Program-made: the position numbers and the translations under genes
Shown: positions 45,452-60,277 of the stretch, in pieces
Position numbering within the stretch: position 1 is the stretch's first letter
Layout of the letters: each line of letters starts with the position of its first letter
The notes under the pieces: generated by a model
The model's database searches: none
Told to the model about the DNA's origin: nothing
Seen by the model: the letters and a program-made list of their open reading frames with translations, nothing else
Assembly (NCBI GenBank): GCA_021613335.1
Contig: JAJTWR010000293.1
Location: 352,001 to 416,000, forward strand
Source: Whitmania pigra
Taxonomy: Eukaryota > Annelida > Clitellata > Hirudinida > Haemopidae
Length of the DNA stretch: 64,000 bases
Reading direction: 5' to 3'

Positions 45452-48400
45452 ATGGGCTGTTGTAGAAAATTGTATTGGAACTTGACAATATGTGGGGTAT
45501 TGCTTTGTTTTGTGGGACTTTATTTGAATTCGAACCGCATTGGATTTTCTTTGGTTAGACTGCAATGGTTACTAAATTGTTAAAACAGTGCGATACATTT
45601 TCGTTATTTATAAAACTTAACTCTGCAGGAGAGAATTTATCGCAAAAGTTCCTCCAAAGAATTATTGCGCTCACGTCTCTTAAACTCGTCGGAAATAACA
45701 GTTACAGATAATGTGACAGACTTCGATCTGCTGACAGCTGCTAACGACTTGGAATTGGAGCGAACATTCATCGAGTTTGTTTCGAAAAATGTTTTTATTC
45801 CCATAATTACTGTTACTGATATTATAATAAGAATTTAAAACCTTCAATGATGCTAGAATGTGCTTTAATCGATAAACAGTATCGATATTTTTCGTCGTTT
45901 CCTTTATCGCATGCATTTATTCTGATTCCTTTCCGAAAGAATCACAGTTCTTAAAAATAACACTTATTGCAATCGTTTGTATTTATTTTAACCAGCCGGT
46001 TTCAGAATCCTTCCGAAAAATTAATATGTGTTATCTAAATAATTTTTTTTTTCGCCAATTATCAGAATATCAGAGAGCACGGAAATAATTTGTCCAAAAT
46101 CTGATCGGATTGGAAACAGAGGAGATGGAGGGTGGAATGTCTGCGAACATGGAAATTTTCTACCAAAGAAGCCTTGCATCATTTATTCGTTTGGGTAACG
46201 ATGAAGTTTGAGATTATAATTCCTTTTTTTAAATTTTAAAGCTATTAGTTTCTTTAATAAAATTATTTTTAAAGGATTAACAATGACTGGTCGTTTGATG
46301 ATGGAGCTATCAAAAAATATGGTTGCACAGTGCGTTCCTTCGATCCAAGGTTACGTTGCAATTTTAAAATACCAAATCACAATTCTGTAACCGTTTCATG
46401 AGAAAGATGAGCCTAGCAATCCAATGTTTACCTAGATCAATGTTTAATCAGGGCTGGTGATTAAATTTAACTGGCTAAATAGAGATGATTTTCGATGATG
46501 TGATGAACATATTTGGAAGTAACCATTAAAATAAAGGGAAGTCATAAAATAAAAATTAACCTATGATAAAATGGATTGGTGAATTTTAGAAATTCAACTC
46601 TAGAAATGCTTTGAACGAATTTATTTATTTATTTATTTTATTTATTTAACCGGTCGAAGGGCTGAACAGCCACTAATACGACCAGCCTCAGCAAAAACAA
46701 TATAACCAATACAACATCGAGCGAGGAAAAGCAGGTTACAGATTAGTCTGTAATTGTTAAAAATTCCGAAAAATCTATCTTGAGGATTAATGCTCTGAAA
46801 CGAGAGAAAGTGCCAGCAGATACCACCTCATCTGGTAGGGAATTCCAGACAGCAACAACTCTGTTCAAAAAAAAATTTTTAGCAGCATTTGCCGAGCACT
46901 TCCTCGTATGTAACTTAAAGCGGTGTCCCCGTGTTCGATTGTACTGTGCAAATTGAACAAAATTTAAAAGATCACTATTTACAAGACCATTCAATAATGT
47001 AAACAGAAAGCAAAGATCAGTAATTAAACGTCTATGTTCGAGTGTTTTGAGCTCTAGCATCTTAAGTCTGGCTGGATATGGCTGGTGACGAATGGTGGGA
47101 ATTGCCTTAGAGGCTCTTCTTTGTACTGACTCAATTCTTTTAACAAGGTATTTCAGGTGGGGATTCCATACAGGGGAGCAGTATTCTAGTATCGGCCTAA
47201 CATATGTACAAAAGGCTTTTATTAGAGTGGTTGGGTCTCTAGTAGAAAAAGACAATAGGATCAGTTTGGATATGGTTGATGCTTTTTCACGATATTATCA
47301 ATGTGTTTGTCAAAGTGGAGAGAAGAATCAATGAGCACCCCTAGATCACGAACTATGTCAACTCGTGCTAGCTTGTTGTTATTAATGAAATATTCACAAG
47401 GGTTAAAACTTCTTCTGCAGCCAATCAGTGAGAGAATCTGGCATTTGTCAGGAGCTAGTTGCAACTGCCATTTATCACTCCATTCTGCTATCCTGTCAAG
47501 AGAGTATTGTAGTAGGGATGGAGACTTATTGTAAAGCTTAACATCATCTGCAAAGAGTTTGCAGATGGTGCCTGAGTTGTCAAGAGTGCTGGGTAGGTCA
47601 TTTATGAAGAGTAGAAATAAGGTTGGCCCTAGAACACTGCCCTGAGGGACTCCACTTGTGACAGAAACTTCATCAGAAATAAATCCATTAATATTGACTC
47701 TTTGTGTCCTCAAATTGAGAAAATCCATAAGCCAACCATTCAGATTGTCACTAAAGCCATAGGTATATATCTTGCTCATTAGTTTAATATGCGAGACAGA
47801 GTCGAATGCTTTACGGAAGTCCAAGTAGATGATGTCTAAGTTTTGTTTGTTCTGTAAGGCATCAGTCCATTGTTGGGTACATTCGAGGATGTTGGTAGTG
47901 ATTGATCGAGCTGGAATAAAACCATGCTGGCTGCACTCAATTAGTTTGTGGTGTAACAAGTATTTCATAACAAATTTGTTAATTATTCTTTCCATAGCTC
48001 TGCAGCAAGTAGATGTAATTGATATTGGTCTATAGTTTTCAGAAGATATGGTGGGGCCTTTCTTGTGAATGGGTGTCACCAAAGCAATTTTCCATTTCAG
48101 AGGTAATTTATGATCCTTGAAGGATACATCAAATATGTGGGATAGTGGAATGGCTAGAGATGAAGCACATTTTTTTAGAAACAAGTTTGGGATACCATCA
48201 GGTCCTGCTGATAAAAAGAATTCCTATGTATATAAATGAATAAAGAAATAAGGTGAGACGTATTGACGTAATATTTAAAAATCACAACAGTTCAAAGAAC
48301 TTACAACAATACACATTAAAATTCAATTGAATAAAATCTAATAAATAATAGAAATAAAACCCATAATAAAACTACAGGTACGCTTTGATCGAGAGTTCTG

Positions 48401-50012
48401 CTTGTACTGTTGCGCGGGATCAAGTGTGCGATTTCAAAGATTAGCCTTCAAGTTGATAAACATCCCCTTATTGTTATAAATCGACGTCCGCAAAACAATC
48501 CAATCAAATCTATAATTTCTCAGAAAGGGATAAAGTCACTATGGGGCTATGGTATTTAGTTTGTGGGTCTCCACTAACCAGACTGCACCGGAGCTTTCAC
48601 CCTCTGTAAATCCGACTCTGCTCTGGGCCGCCTGGACTTGTATATCATGCAAAATGAATATTTTTTACAAAAGCTACTAGCAACATCAATTAAATAATAA
48701 TTACAAGGTACAGCCCCGGAAAAAGACAGCACGCACTGAATACCACAATCATCAATAATTCGACAAATTTAAACCGAACCAAATCCACTTAGAAATCAAG
48801 CCTCTTAAACCTTATTAGCATAATTATTGCATAAAAATACTTAAGATCTAGAATGCTTTGGTACTTTCACGATTCCTACTTGAAAACCATTATTTGCAAT
48901 ATTTAAATGTTTTAAATAGAATGTTTGAAGTTGAATAATATTATTAAATTAAATAGTTTAATGTTAAATAATACAATTAATAGCATTCAATTTTATAACA
49001 TAATTACTATTGTTTAATTATTTAGCATGTCCATGTTAGACCAACGAAGGAACCCCAACAATATTTTCCTTAAGGAAGGATTAGGTGGCGAAGATATCGT
49101 ACTCGATAACCTTTGGAGAATGAATACATTAAAGACGATTCAACATATATTCAGAGATGATGATGTTAGCGATTCTAATATCTACCGATGATCTCAATTA
49201 ATTACTAAAATAACTGTTAATTACTCCATATAGACTCCACTTATCAAATAATGTATTATTACTCATGTAAACTTTCAATAACCCCTTAAATAATGCCAAT
49301 TTCATTAATTAAAAGCTTGAGATAAAAATAATTAAGAAGTTCATAAATTTGAGAGCTTGATATCACTTCTCTGGCATATTTATGTCTTAGTTCTTATATT
49401 GCTACTAAAATTACCGGATTGATCGTGTCTGCATGTGTCCTCTGCATGGTTAAACGCTATTAATAGATTTTAATGTTTGTATTTTTATATTTGTAATATT
49501 CCTTATTATTATTAAATATTTCAATTCATAAAAATTATATACTATTTTTGATTATTTCTGACGAATGACCAGTTATCATTGGCAATCTAGCATGTGTTTG
49601 CCACATTTGTTGAATTGCCATTGATACAATTTTGTTAATTTAGATCGATGATGAAATTTTAAAACAAAATTTTAATTTTGTTAAAATCGATTTGTAGAAA
49701 TTTATCGACTATTTGAAGTTCGACATAGAAGGAAGTGAATGGGGAGTTCTCAATACTTCAATCAGGGATGGATCATTACACAAAGTCAAACAAGTGGCTT
49801 TCGAAATACATACGGACGAGGCTTATTCGAAAACGACACCTACTTTTAAGCTGAGACACTACTTAGATTTGCTGAAAGGACTTAGAGATTTGGGGTTTTA
49901 CAGGTGGTACGCCCACAGAAACACACTGGCACCAAAGGTTCCATCTAGTCGCTCTGGTGTTCCTGTATGGTGCTGTCATGAAATTGTATATATAAATTTG
50001 AATCATATATGA
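45452..50012 (+). CDS. METTL24-like (FkbM-type) methyltransferase, gene A of three (6 exons, 301 aa)
   Basis: This is predicted to be a Golgi/ER-lumen type II membrane protein with a FkbM-type SAM-dependent methyltransferase fold; the substrate is unknown. Exons are 45452-45553, 45629-45774, 46066-46194, 46275-46349, 49026-49164 and 49698-50012 (302 codons). Exon 1 encodes MGCCRKLYW followed by a membrane anchor (LTICGVLLCFVGLYL). Exon 3 carries CPKSDRIGN (Cys92 on) and DGGWNVC (103-109). It ends in YSFG, which joins to INNDWSFDDG and VRSFDPR in exon 4. Exon 5 has FLKEGLGGEDIVLDNLWRMN. Exon 6 has YLKFDIEGSEWGVLNTSIRD (Asp206 on), FEIHTDE, LGFYRWYAHRN and the terminal CCHEIVYIN. GLGG...DIEG-EW is the METTL24/FkbM signature. 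The exon plan from exon 3 on is identical to genes B and C. Intron 4 (2.7 kb) contains a LINE. Catalytic competence is not established. Confidence 0.88.
46622..48223 (-). mobile_element. 5'-truncated non-LTR retrotransposon (CR1/Jockey-like) in intron 4 of gene A
   Basis: On the minus strand two frames encode the 3' part of a LINE ORF2. The first (about 48223-47261) has GPDGIPN, the finger motif VTPIHKKG then NYRPISITS, and HGFIPARS. It continues with LDFRKAFDSVSH, SGVPQGSVLGPTLFLLFIND and the catalytic KLFADDVKLY, then DLGVLIDSSL. A frameshift near 47260 leads to the second frame (47255-46743), with AFCTYVRPILEYCSPVWNPH, the QRRASK box and LPDEVVSA before the stop. The 3' end (46622-46655) is a TAAATAAATAAA-type tail, as in CR1/L2/Jockey groups rather than poly(A). 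It lacks the endonuclease and ORF1, so it is dead. It is antisense to the host gene. Target duplications are not obvious. Confidence 0.88.
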
Positions 50013-50404
50013 TACATAACATAAACAAACATATTTTATATAATTCATTATGATGTTGATAATTTTATTAGTTTCATTGCTATTAGAATTTTTCATGACA
50101 CTTTGATTTGAAGGAAATATATTTTTCAACAATTTAGCTAAATTCTATTCCAATATTTTATTTTTAATCTTAAAATAGCTTCTCACCAAGCTTATACCAT
50201 TTTCCAAGTTGCACATATATGCATGGGTTCTAAATGGGTCATTCACGTCAAATCAACACAACATCTGACATCACCATGTTGGTTTGTGTTAAAATTTGGT
50301 ACATTTGTTAACTTATTTGCGTTAAATTAAAAATAAAACTAAAATTTTAGAAATTTTGATCAATCGATATCTGAAGTATGGGTCGTTGAAATTTGACCAA
50401 AACC

Positions 50405-52891
<2,487 letters not shown>

Positions 52892-54407
52892 TAATTTTGT
52901 TTAACGAATTATTTTTATTTAAACATTAATATTCGGTTTAAGGAAAGTTCGCATAAAATTTATTTTGATTTTGTATCACACATATGGAAACAATTGTAAA
53001 AGACTCATATTGGCAAATTTAGAGTGGGCACTCCTAAAGTTTTTTTTCTTGTGAATTTTTTAATACTTTTTAAAAATTGCTTATTTGCTACCATCTCAGG
53101 TAATTCAAATTATTAATAAACTTAAGTTAATTTTTACATTTTGCAAACCCAAATTTCAAAAAATTGGACATTCACTTTTTTTTTTAATTTTTAAAAAGCA
53201 AAAAAAAGTAAAACGCATTTAAACTGAATTAGAACTGCTTAGACAATTTTTGCTAAAGCAAATGCAGTAATTTTATGAGTAATATCTGCAGTATGAGAAA
53301 ATCATTGAATTTTGAATTTATATATATATATATATAATAACTATATAATTATAATAATAATAATAAATTAATTGTATAACTAATTATATTTATGTATTAT
53401 AATTAATATAATATTACTAATATAATAATAATTATATATTAAATTAATAATTAAAATATCATAATTATATATTAAATTATTAATATATATTATATTATAT
53501 TATATAATTAAACAATATATACAAAAATCATAATAGCATAAAAATCCATTCGGAAAAGCATCGCTTCCTAGCGCCATCTGGTGTTGTTATGAGTTTGTTT
53601 ATTTAAATGTTAATAAAACCTTAATTTTAAGAAACAATAATCCTAATAAAATGTTTTTACGATAGCTGGGCAGTTGCCCCTACTTTTTTTTCTTATTTGG
53701 CTTCGAATCTATTCTGGGTTATTCTAGCACCTTCATAAACCATATCTGCAAATGGTTTCATCAACATCAAAACTTCATTTTTAAAATCTACGTGTTTGGA
53801 GAAGGACAAAAAATTGAAAACCATTGTGAGTCCGTTCTTAACCCGTGACTTAAGCTTCTAAGGTTACTGCTATGGCTGATCGACTCAGTATCTTAGCCAT
53901 TCAGCAACTTAGATTATTGTTATAGGTGACATGGGGGCCTGATACAGCCTTAAAGATTTTGTAAACTGGGATTAAATTTCTTAATCGTGTAGGATCGCTT
54001 AGTCGCGAGTTAATTGTGAGTGTTAATTAAGTTAGTTGTGAAGTTTAAATTAGTTGGATAGCCTGAAGAATTTTTGCTTTTACGAAGGAATCTAAAATTC
54101 GTTGAGTGGTTTAACTCCAGATGTTGACGCTATTTTAAGCGCCTGGTCTTAATGCATATAATTTTTTATTGACGCATTTATTTGACGCCATTAAATGACT
54201 TAAATCAAATGGTTTAAGATTGCAAATTTGCTTTCAGTAATATCTCTTATAATTCGTTCACGACATGGTTATTGTTACTACACACATTTATAACAGCCTA
54301 GCCTTTCAATAACAAATAATAGGTAGCTCAGCATTATTTTAATTTTACGCTCGGATCCTTAGATTAACTATCAGAGGTTTAAAAAATCTCCAGTCAAAGA
54401 TTTTGTG
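52892..54407. other. AT-rich spacer upstream of gene B
   Basis: This stretch includes an extreme AT tract with TATATA and AATTATA runs (about 53316-53520). Beyond that it is ordinary AT-rich sequence up to the first exon of the second METTL24-like gene. Its promoter should lie at the right end. No coding frame is seen. Confidence 0.5.
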
Positions 54408-57400
54408 ATGTGGACTAGGAATTACAACATACTTTACCTATTTGGACTGATTGCGTCAGTATTGATCTGTTACCAGTTATTTGGAGTTTCACTTCATGGT
54501 CACAGGCACGAAACGCAGGTTTGCATTGTTATGAATTTATACATGTTACGTGTTAATGTTACGATCTTCAATTAATTGATAAAGTTGATCGCAATAGAAT
54601 TAAAATGTTAAATTAATAAATGTTATTAACAAATAAACTTATATTAACTAAATTATCGAGACCTCGCTCCTTTCTCTGAACAATTTAAGACTCTAAATAT
54701 AATAACATTAATTAGTTCACATGGAATGAAACACAACTACCTCAAGAGGACTTTGGAGATCCACTATTAGAGAATAAATTCTCTCGCCTCAATTTGTTGC
54801 CTAATCTGAGCAAGATACACTTGCCACCTGATTCAAAAGGATCAGAGGTGGAAAGAGTTTTCATTAAGTTTGTTTTAGTTTTTATTTTCTTAAATTTATA
54901 TAATGATTTTTTTTATAATATGACTAATAATTCATTATTAATATTATTAAGCATGTAGTTATAACCTAACCAAGGCGCATTGACTCACGGTTACATTCTC
55001 CAGCTTACACAACAATATCTAGGCCCAAGGGTGTCTCTTATTTAGTTACTTCTTATTATGTAAAAATGCAGAATGATATCTCGAGTTCGAGTTTTTAATG
55101 TGTAGCATTGATTTTATTTGCTATTAGAGCTTCAGAGAGTGTGGAGATTTTCTGTTCGAAGTCAGTTCGAATTGGAAACGTTGACGATGGAGGATGGAAT
55201 GTTTGTGAGCATGGCAATCTTCTGCCAAAAGAGCCTTGCATTGTCTACTCGTTTGGGTACTGGTAAACATTTTTCAATGTCTTTCAAGCAGTTAAATGAT
55301 TTCAAGACATTCAAATTTAGAATTAACGATGATTGGTCATTCGACGATGGTATTGTGGAGAAATATCACTGCCTTGTGCGTTCTTTCGATCCAAGGTTAG
55401 AATTAATTAGCTACAAATTAATTTTTTTTAAGAAATTGAATGTGATCGATTAATAATTTCTTGAAAACAAAATTAATTATGTTTCAAAATTTATCTAGCT
55501 TAGTCCACTCACTGCTTACTTTTAAATTTAAAAAAATATAGTTTTATTTAGGTTAGTTTTCGCTCTTCGCGCGTTCAGAATGTGCCAAAGTATTACATTA
55601 AAAATTAAGAGATTAAGAGCCGTTAAAAAAACCCAAGAAGTCTTAATATCCTTCCTTAGTCCTCGTCCCATCAACCCTTATTGCTCACTTTGAAGTTAAA
55701 AATAAAAATTGAGGGTTTTTGTAGGTTTCGCTTTCTCACTTTGCGCACTCAAAGTGTGCCAACGTGTTTAAATCTGACGAGAGTCGTTAACAATACCCAA
55801 GAAACGTGATTATAGTTTAAGCATAAAATTGAACGCGAAAACTTTAGTGGTTTTTTGAGCTTATCACGGTTATTACAGCGTTATCTTTGACTTCAAGTTT
55901 TGATATTTCGATTGTTGCCAGAAAGATTATTTCATTTCTAGGAGTTACGATGTCTGCCAGATTGTCTTAACATTGTCTTCACATGCTTAGAATTCAATGC
56001 CAGATGTTAAAATGAATAACAACACCAATCATCTGCAGTAATGCATGTAACAATAATGATATCTGAACTGAGTAATAGCAATGATCTAATAATACTAGCT
56101 CGTAACAACATCACATTAACCTACAATTTTTATTTTATTAACCTACTACTGTTTTATTTGCATGCATGTTTTTAATTTTAATTTTTTTTTATATCCGTTT
56201 ATTTCTCATTTATTTCATATTTTTAAAATTAATTTGAATGCCTTCTTGCTGCTGTAGTGCCTTAGCATCCCATAAGACAAGGGTTCTCAACCTTATTAGT
56301 GCTGCGACACCTCGGCAATGCTTGCCATGCTTTGGCGACCCCAAAAAATTAGAATTGATTAGGCTGACTTTCACTCAGTTAACTTTGTTGCAGCAATTAG
56401 GACTGACCCTTGATCCGATTGGGTTTTACTTTTCTGTTTATATTTAATGCATATTTATTTTGGTTTTAGTTTGGCTCAATAAAGGAAAAAATAACGAAGA
56501 TAATTCGACTTGATGACCAAAACTTGAGAAGCCTGTATGTTGCTGGAAAGGCGGGAAACGCAACACAATCTGAGGCAAAATAAGATGTGATTTTAATTCA
56601 GAAGATTATGCGAGAAAGTAAAAAAAAAATCATTTTTTGCAATATGCTGGTCGCTTCAACGAACTCCTTCTCGGGAACCTCTTCAATTTTAACTGTGATT
56701 GGACATCCAGCAAATGCAAATGGTGTCAGGAAAATTATTTAAGTATTTTGAAATGTCTTCCTCAAGCATTTACAAGTGTTGTTTAAAAGACCACATCATT
56801 CTATTTCTATTTTCTAGTTCGTCATCATTTTTCATCTTTGTCTAATCTGAAATTTCAATTGGAATTCACGAGTATTTTGTGAAAAATCTAGGCGTGGATT
56901 ATGCATTTGGCCCTTAAATGGATACGTTTAATTTATTTAATATCGGAAATTTAATAATACAAATTATATATTTTTAAAATTTATTTATTTAAAAAAGCCG
57001 GCAGATGAAAATCTTCCTTATGTGCTCATAAATACAAATTTAAAAGAAAATGAGAGAAATGAACTCAATCACGTCATTTGTGCATTAGGAAATGAATTAG
57101 TCATAATCAACTTCCAAAGAAATTGTGCGTACACTTTGTACGATGTTCAGACCACACTTACCACATGTCGAGCCGATTTTGGGACAGCAAGTTGCCTGCA
57201 AGTTGATTGCGAACATTATCAGAGTTAAAGATGTATTTTTCAAACATTATTTATAAAAAATGTTTCAAAAGTTATTTATCAAAATTGTTTTTGAAAAATA
57301 TTAAAAAATTTAACGAATTCTTAGCGTCTCAGAGACCCCACGGGGGTCGCGACCCACAGGTTGAGAACCGCTGCCATAAGATATATAAGGCACTTTAAAT

Positions 57401-58594
57401 ATTTGCTGATTTCGAAGTCCTAATCATCTGAGTTATGCAACGGACTATAATCAAATAAATAAATGAATAAATTTGCTGATTTAAATTTGAAATTTCGGCT
57501 ATAAATATTGTTGAGTACTGATGCGAATTATTATAATAAGAAATATTATATTAAGTATCTTCAAAAATAACCACATCCGTGTAAATAACAAATTTATAAG
57601 TGATCTGTATATTGAGTAACTGCTGTTATGATGAGGCATTTCAAGTAAAATCATTTGAACAAAACTTATCAAAATTAATTTCTAGTTAAATAATAGTATT
57701 TGCATAGAAAGCCTGAGTAGTTTTATAAATTTTATATATTTAAAAAAAATTACTGTTTAGCATGCGGATACAAAGTCACTGGAGAAACTCTAAAAACGTT
57801 TTTCTCAATGAAGGATTGGGAGGCAAAGATGTCGTTCTTGATAACCTCTGGAGGATGAATACTTTAAAAACGATTCGGAACATATTTCAAGAAGACGACG
57901 TTAGACTTTTTCAACATGTGCTTTTAAAAGGATTAAAATTCAAACATATGAACTTTTAATTACATTTGCACCTAAAACGTTTGAGTTAAAAACAAAACCA
58001 ATATATAGCTATCATATTTAGGTTATTATATTATAGTTAGCTTATTTATTAATTACTATCGAAGTCTTTCTATTTTGAATCGAGCTACCTAATTGATGTT
58101 TATTACTATTCACGTTATTTAATGCCTATGAACACATCAAAAGTATGCAATTTGGTGAATGGCAGCAGTGGTATATTTCTTAAAGAGATCTTCTCTGATA
58201 ATAATGCTCTGATCTGACTTGGTAATATTTTGAAAAATCGAAAATTGCTTATTGTCAGTAAATGTTAGTATATTTTCAGGCGTTGATCGACTATGTAAAA
58301 TTCGACATAGAAGGCAGTGAATGGGAAGTTCTCAATACTTCAATCAGGGATGGATCCTTGCTCAAAGTCAAACAATTAGCTTTTGAAATGCACACTGACG
58401 AGATGAATTGGAAAACGACACCTACTTTTAAACTGAGATATTATCTAGATTTGCTGAATGGGCTTAGAAATTTGGGGTTTTATAGGTGGTACGCCCACAG
58501 AAATGCGCTGGCGCCAACATTTCTATCTGAACATTCGGGTGTGGATATTTCTTGCTGCCATGAAGTTGTGTACTTGAATATTAATTACTTATAA
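54408..58594 (+). CDS. METTL24-like (FkbM-type) methyltransferase, gene B of three (6 exons, 295 aa)
   Basis: Exons are 54408-54518, 54749-54867, 55128-55256, 55321-55395, 57761-57899 and 58280-58594 (296 codons). Exon 1 encodes MWTRNYN, then a membrane anchor ILYLFGLIASVLICYQLFG. Exon 2 is the variable stem ending VERVFIK. Exon 3 has CSKSVRIGN and DGGWNVCEHGN; compared with gene A the residue before DGG is Asp, not Gly (NVDDGGW). Exon 4 carries DDWSFDDG and VRSFDP, and exon 5 NVFLNEGLGGKDVVLDNLWR. Exon 6 has YVKFDIEGSEWEVLNTSIRD (Asp200 on), FEMHTDE, GFYRWYAHRN and CCHEVVYLN. Exons 3-6 have the same lengths as in genes A and C (129, 75, 139, 315), with the same phases. Intron 4 holds a hAT element. 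Four of five donors begin GTT. Function is inferred from the family only. Confidence 0.88.
56270..57381. mobile_element. 1.1-kb hAT element (GGTTCTCAACC ends) with 8-bp target duplication, in intron 4 of gene B
   Basis: The element spans 56278-57373. The 8-bp duplication CCATAAGA flanks it (56270-56277 and 57374-57381). The ends are inverted: CAAGGGTTCTCAACC on the left, CAGCGGTTCTCAACC read inward from the right. Both are followed by the GCGAC-CC type sequence known from Charlie/ZBED-like hAT families. The interior has no intact transposase; short frames there do not resemble hAT proteins. It is a non-autonomous copy. Confidence 0.88.
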
Positions 58595-58669
58595 TTTGCT
58601 TATCGAACAAGTTATAAATGTTGGTTTTCTATAAATTTTCTTCTGACTCATGTCCTCAGAAATCCCAAG

Positions 58670-58990
58670 CTACCCGGCCAATTTTGTTAAAGCACTCAGG
58701 TGTTGCGATGAACGGCAAGTAAGTGGGCCGTCAGGTAAAAGCTGGTCAAGGAGTTCGGCCTGGGACGGCATCGACTCTCTGACGACTTCATTCTTGAGGA
58801 TGTCGTAATTCATCAAGTCGATTGTGGTGGAATCAAGGGACGACACCACATTAGGCGGAAGTGCCGCTACAGCGTGATGAAACTTGGTAGAACTAATCGT
58901 TATGTTCGCCAGCACAAACTGTGATTCCAGGATTTTGAACCAAGCCTCTGCCGGCTTAATTGAAACAGAGGACGATTGTGATGGTTCCAT
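58670..58990 (-). pseudogene. Retrotransposon Gag-like fragment
   Basis: A 106-codon minus-strand frame reads like the N-terminal part of LTR-retrotransposon Gag proteins. It has PAEAWFKILESQFVLANI, then TKFHHAVAALPPNVVSSL and later SQAELLDQLLPDGPLTCR. The pattern AWF---ES-F---I----KFHH-V-ALP is typical of Ty3/gypsy-related Gag in invertebrates. No protease, reverse transcriptase or LTR is next to it, so it is a truncated fragment. It starts right beside a foldback repeat (59005). Confidence 0.6.
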
Positions 58991-59004
58991 GTTCGGAGTC
59001 GGGG

Positions 59005-60016
59005 TCGCATATTTACAAACCCGTGTCTAGAACGACGGGCTGATTAATATTCATGTATTAGCTAATTTAGGCGCTGTGATTGGACAGATGTTTTCCGAAA
59101 GTAGATCACATATATCGTTTTAACTTCATAAAATATAAATTTGGTTAAGGTGACCACTGCTTTAGTTAATTTTAATAAAATGTCTAGAACGACGGGCTGA
59201 TTAATATTCATGTATTAGCTAATTTAGGCGCTGTGATTGGACAGATGTTTTCCGAAAGTAGATCACATATATCGTTTTAACTTCATAAAATATAAATTTG
59301 GTTAAGGTGACCACTGCTTTAGTTAATTTTAATAAAAAACTTGACATTAATTGGGGGGGTGGGGGTGGGGCACTTTATCAGTGCCAATCAGACCTTTTAC
59401 TTGTATTGCAATAAAAATGATTACTGTATTTCAAAATAAATTTTTTAATGTGAAGTGACTATTTTTTTAAATGATGAGGTTTAATGAGATAAAGATCTGG
59501 GAAAATATTTAATTTTACATTTTCGTAAATGAATCCTACATAAAGCTTAATCTTTTAGATTTTTAAATAATTCGGGATAATGTTCTATTATTTTCCCTAG
59601 AATGGTTGGTTTGGGATACTAGCTTATAAGTATGGGTATCTAGAATTATTAGCGACATGCGTTTTTGCTTATTAATTTAATAAACATAAAAATAAGGCCA
59701 GAAAACATAAATCGATTATAGAAATAATACATGACTTAAATTAATGTGTATAATAAATGGTTGGCCTTTCCTGAAATGTGATCATAACCAAATTTTAGGC
59801 TCACTGGCCTACATTGTTACGTAGAGTTTGGGTAAAAAATTAATATTAAATATTTTATTAAAATTAACTAAAGCAAAAGATACTTTAACCAAATTTATAT
59901 TTTATGAAGTTAAAACGACTTACTTTCGGAAAACATCTGTCCAATCATAGCGTCTAAATTAGCTAATATATGAATATTAATCAGCCCGGCGTCGTTCTAT
60001 GGTTTGTAAATATGCG
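59005..60016. repeat. Foldback element with a perfect 157-bp tandem duplication in its left arm
   Basis: The left arm begins CGCATATTTACAAACCC (59006) and contains two head-to-tail 157-bp copies (59024-59180 and 59181-59337) that look identical throughout. The right arm (about 59852-60016) is an inverted, diverged copy ending GGTTTGTAAATATGCG. Between the arms is AT-rich sequence with a G-rich tract at 59353-59370. A related single end (CGCGTATTTACAAACCC, with GGCTGATTAATATTC) is found at about 60811-60865. It lies just upstream of gene C, so it may overlap that gene's promoter region. Confidence 0.75.
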
Positions 60017-60277
60017 TCGGGGTCACCAATGCAGTTTACGAATTGAGTTTTTTAGAACGTTTGGTCAAAAACAAAATAACAAAGAAAACCGAGACAAAAG
60101 CCGCTTCATCTCCAAAAACAAAAACGTAAGCCAGGGATGTGCTCACTACAGCCTGTTAATAAACATCTCACATCACATCATGATTGGCCTGATAACCAGC
60201 CAATCGTATCGTTCCACGAAATGTTAGCGTCTTTTTCTTATCGTCTTTGCAGTTCGGCAGATAAACAAAGTTTTAAG

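Noticed and set aside
60137..60277. Upstream in-frame start for METTL24-like gene C
   Set aside because: It would add a polar leader before the membrane anchor; genes A and B start a few residues before the anchor, as does ATG 60278.
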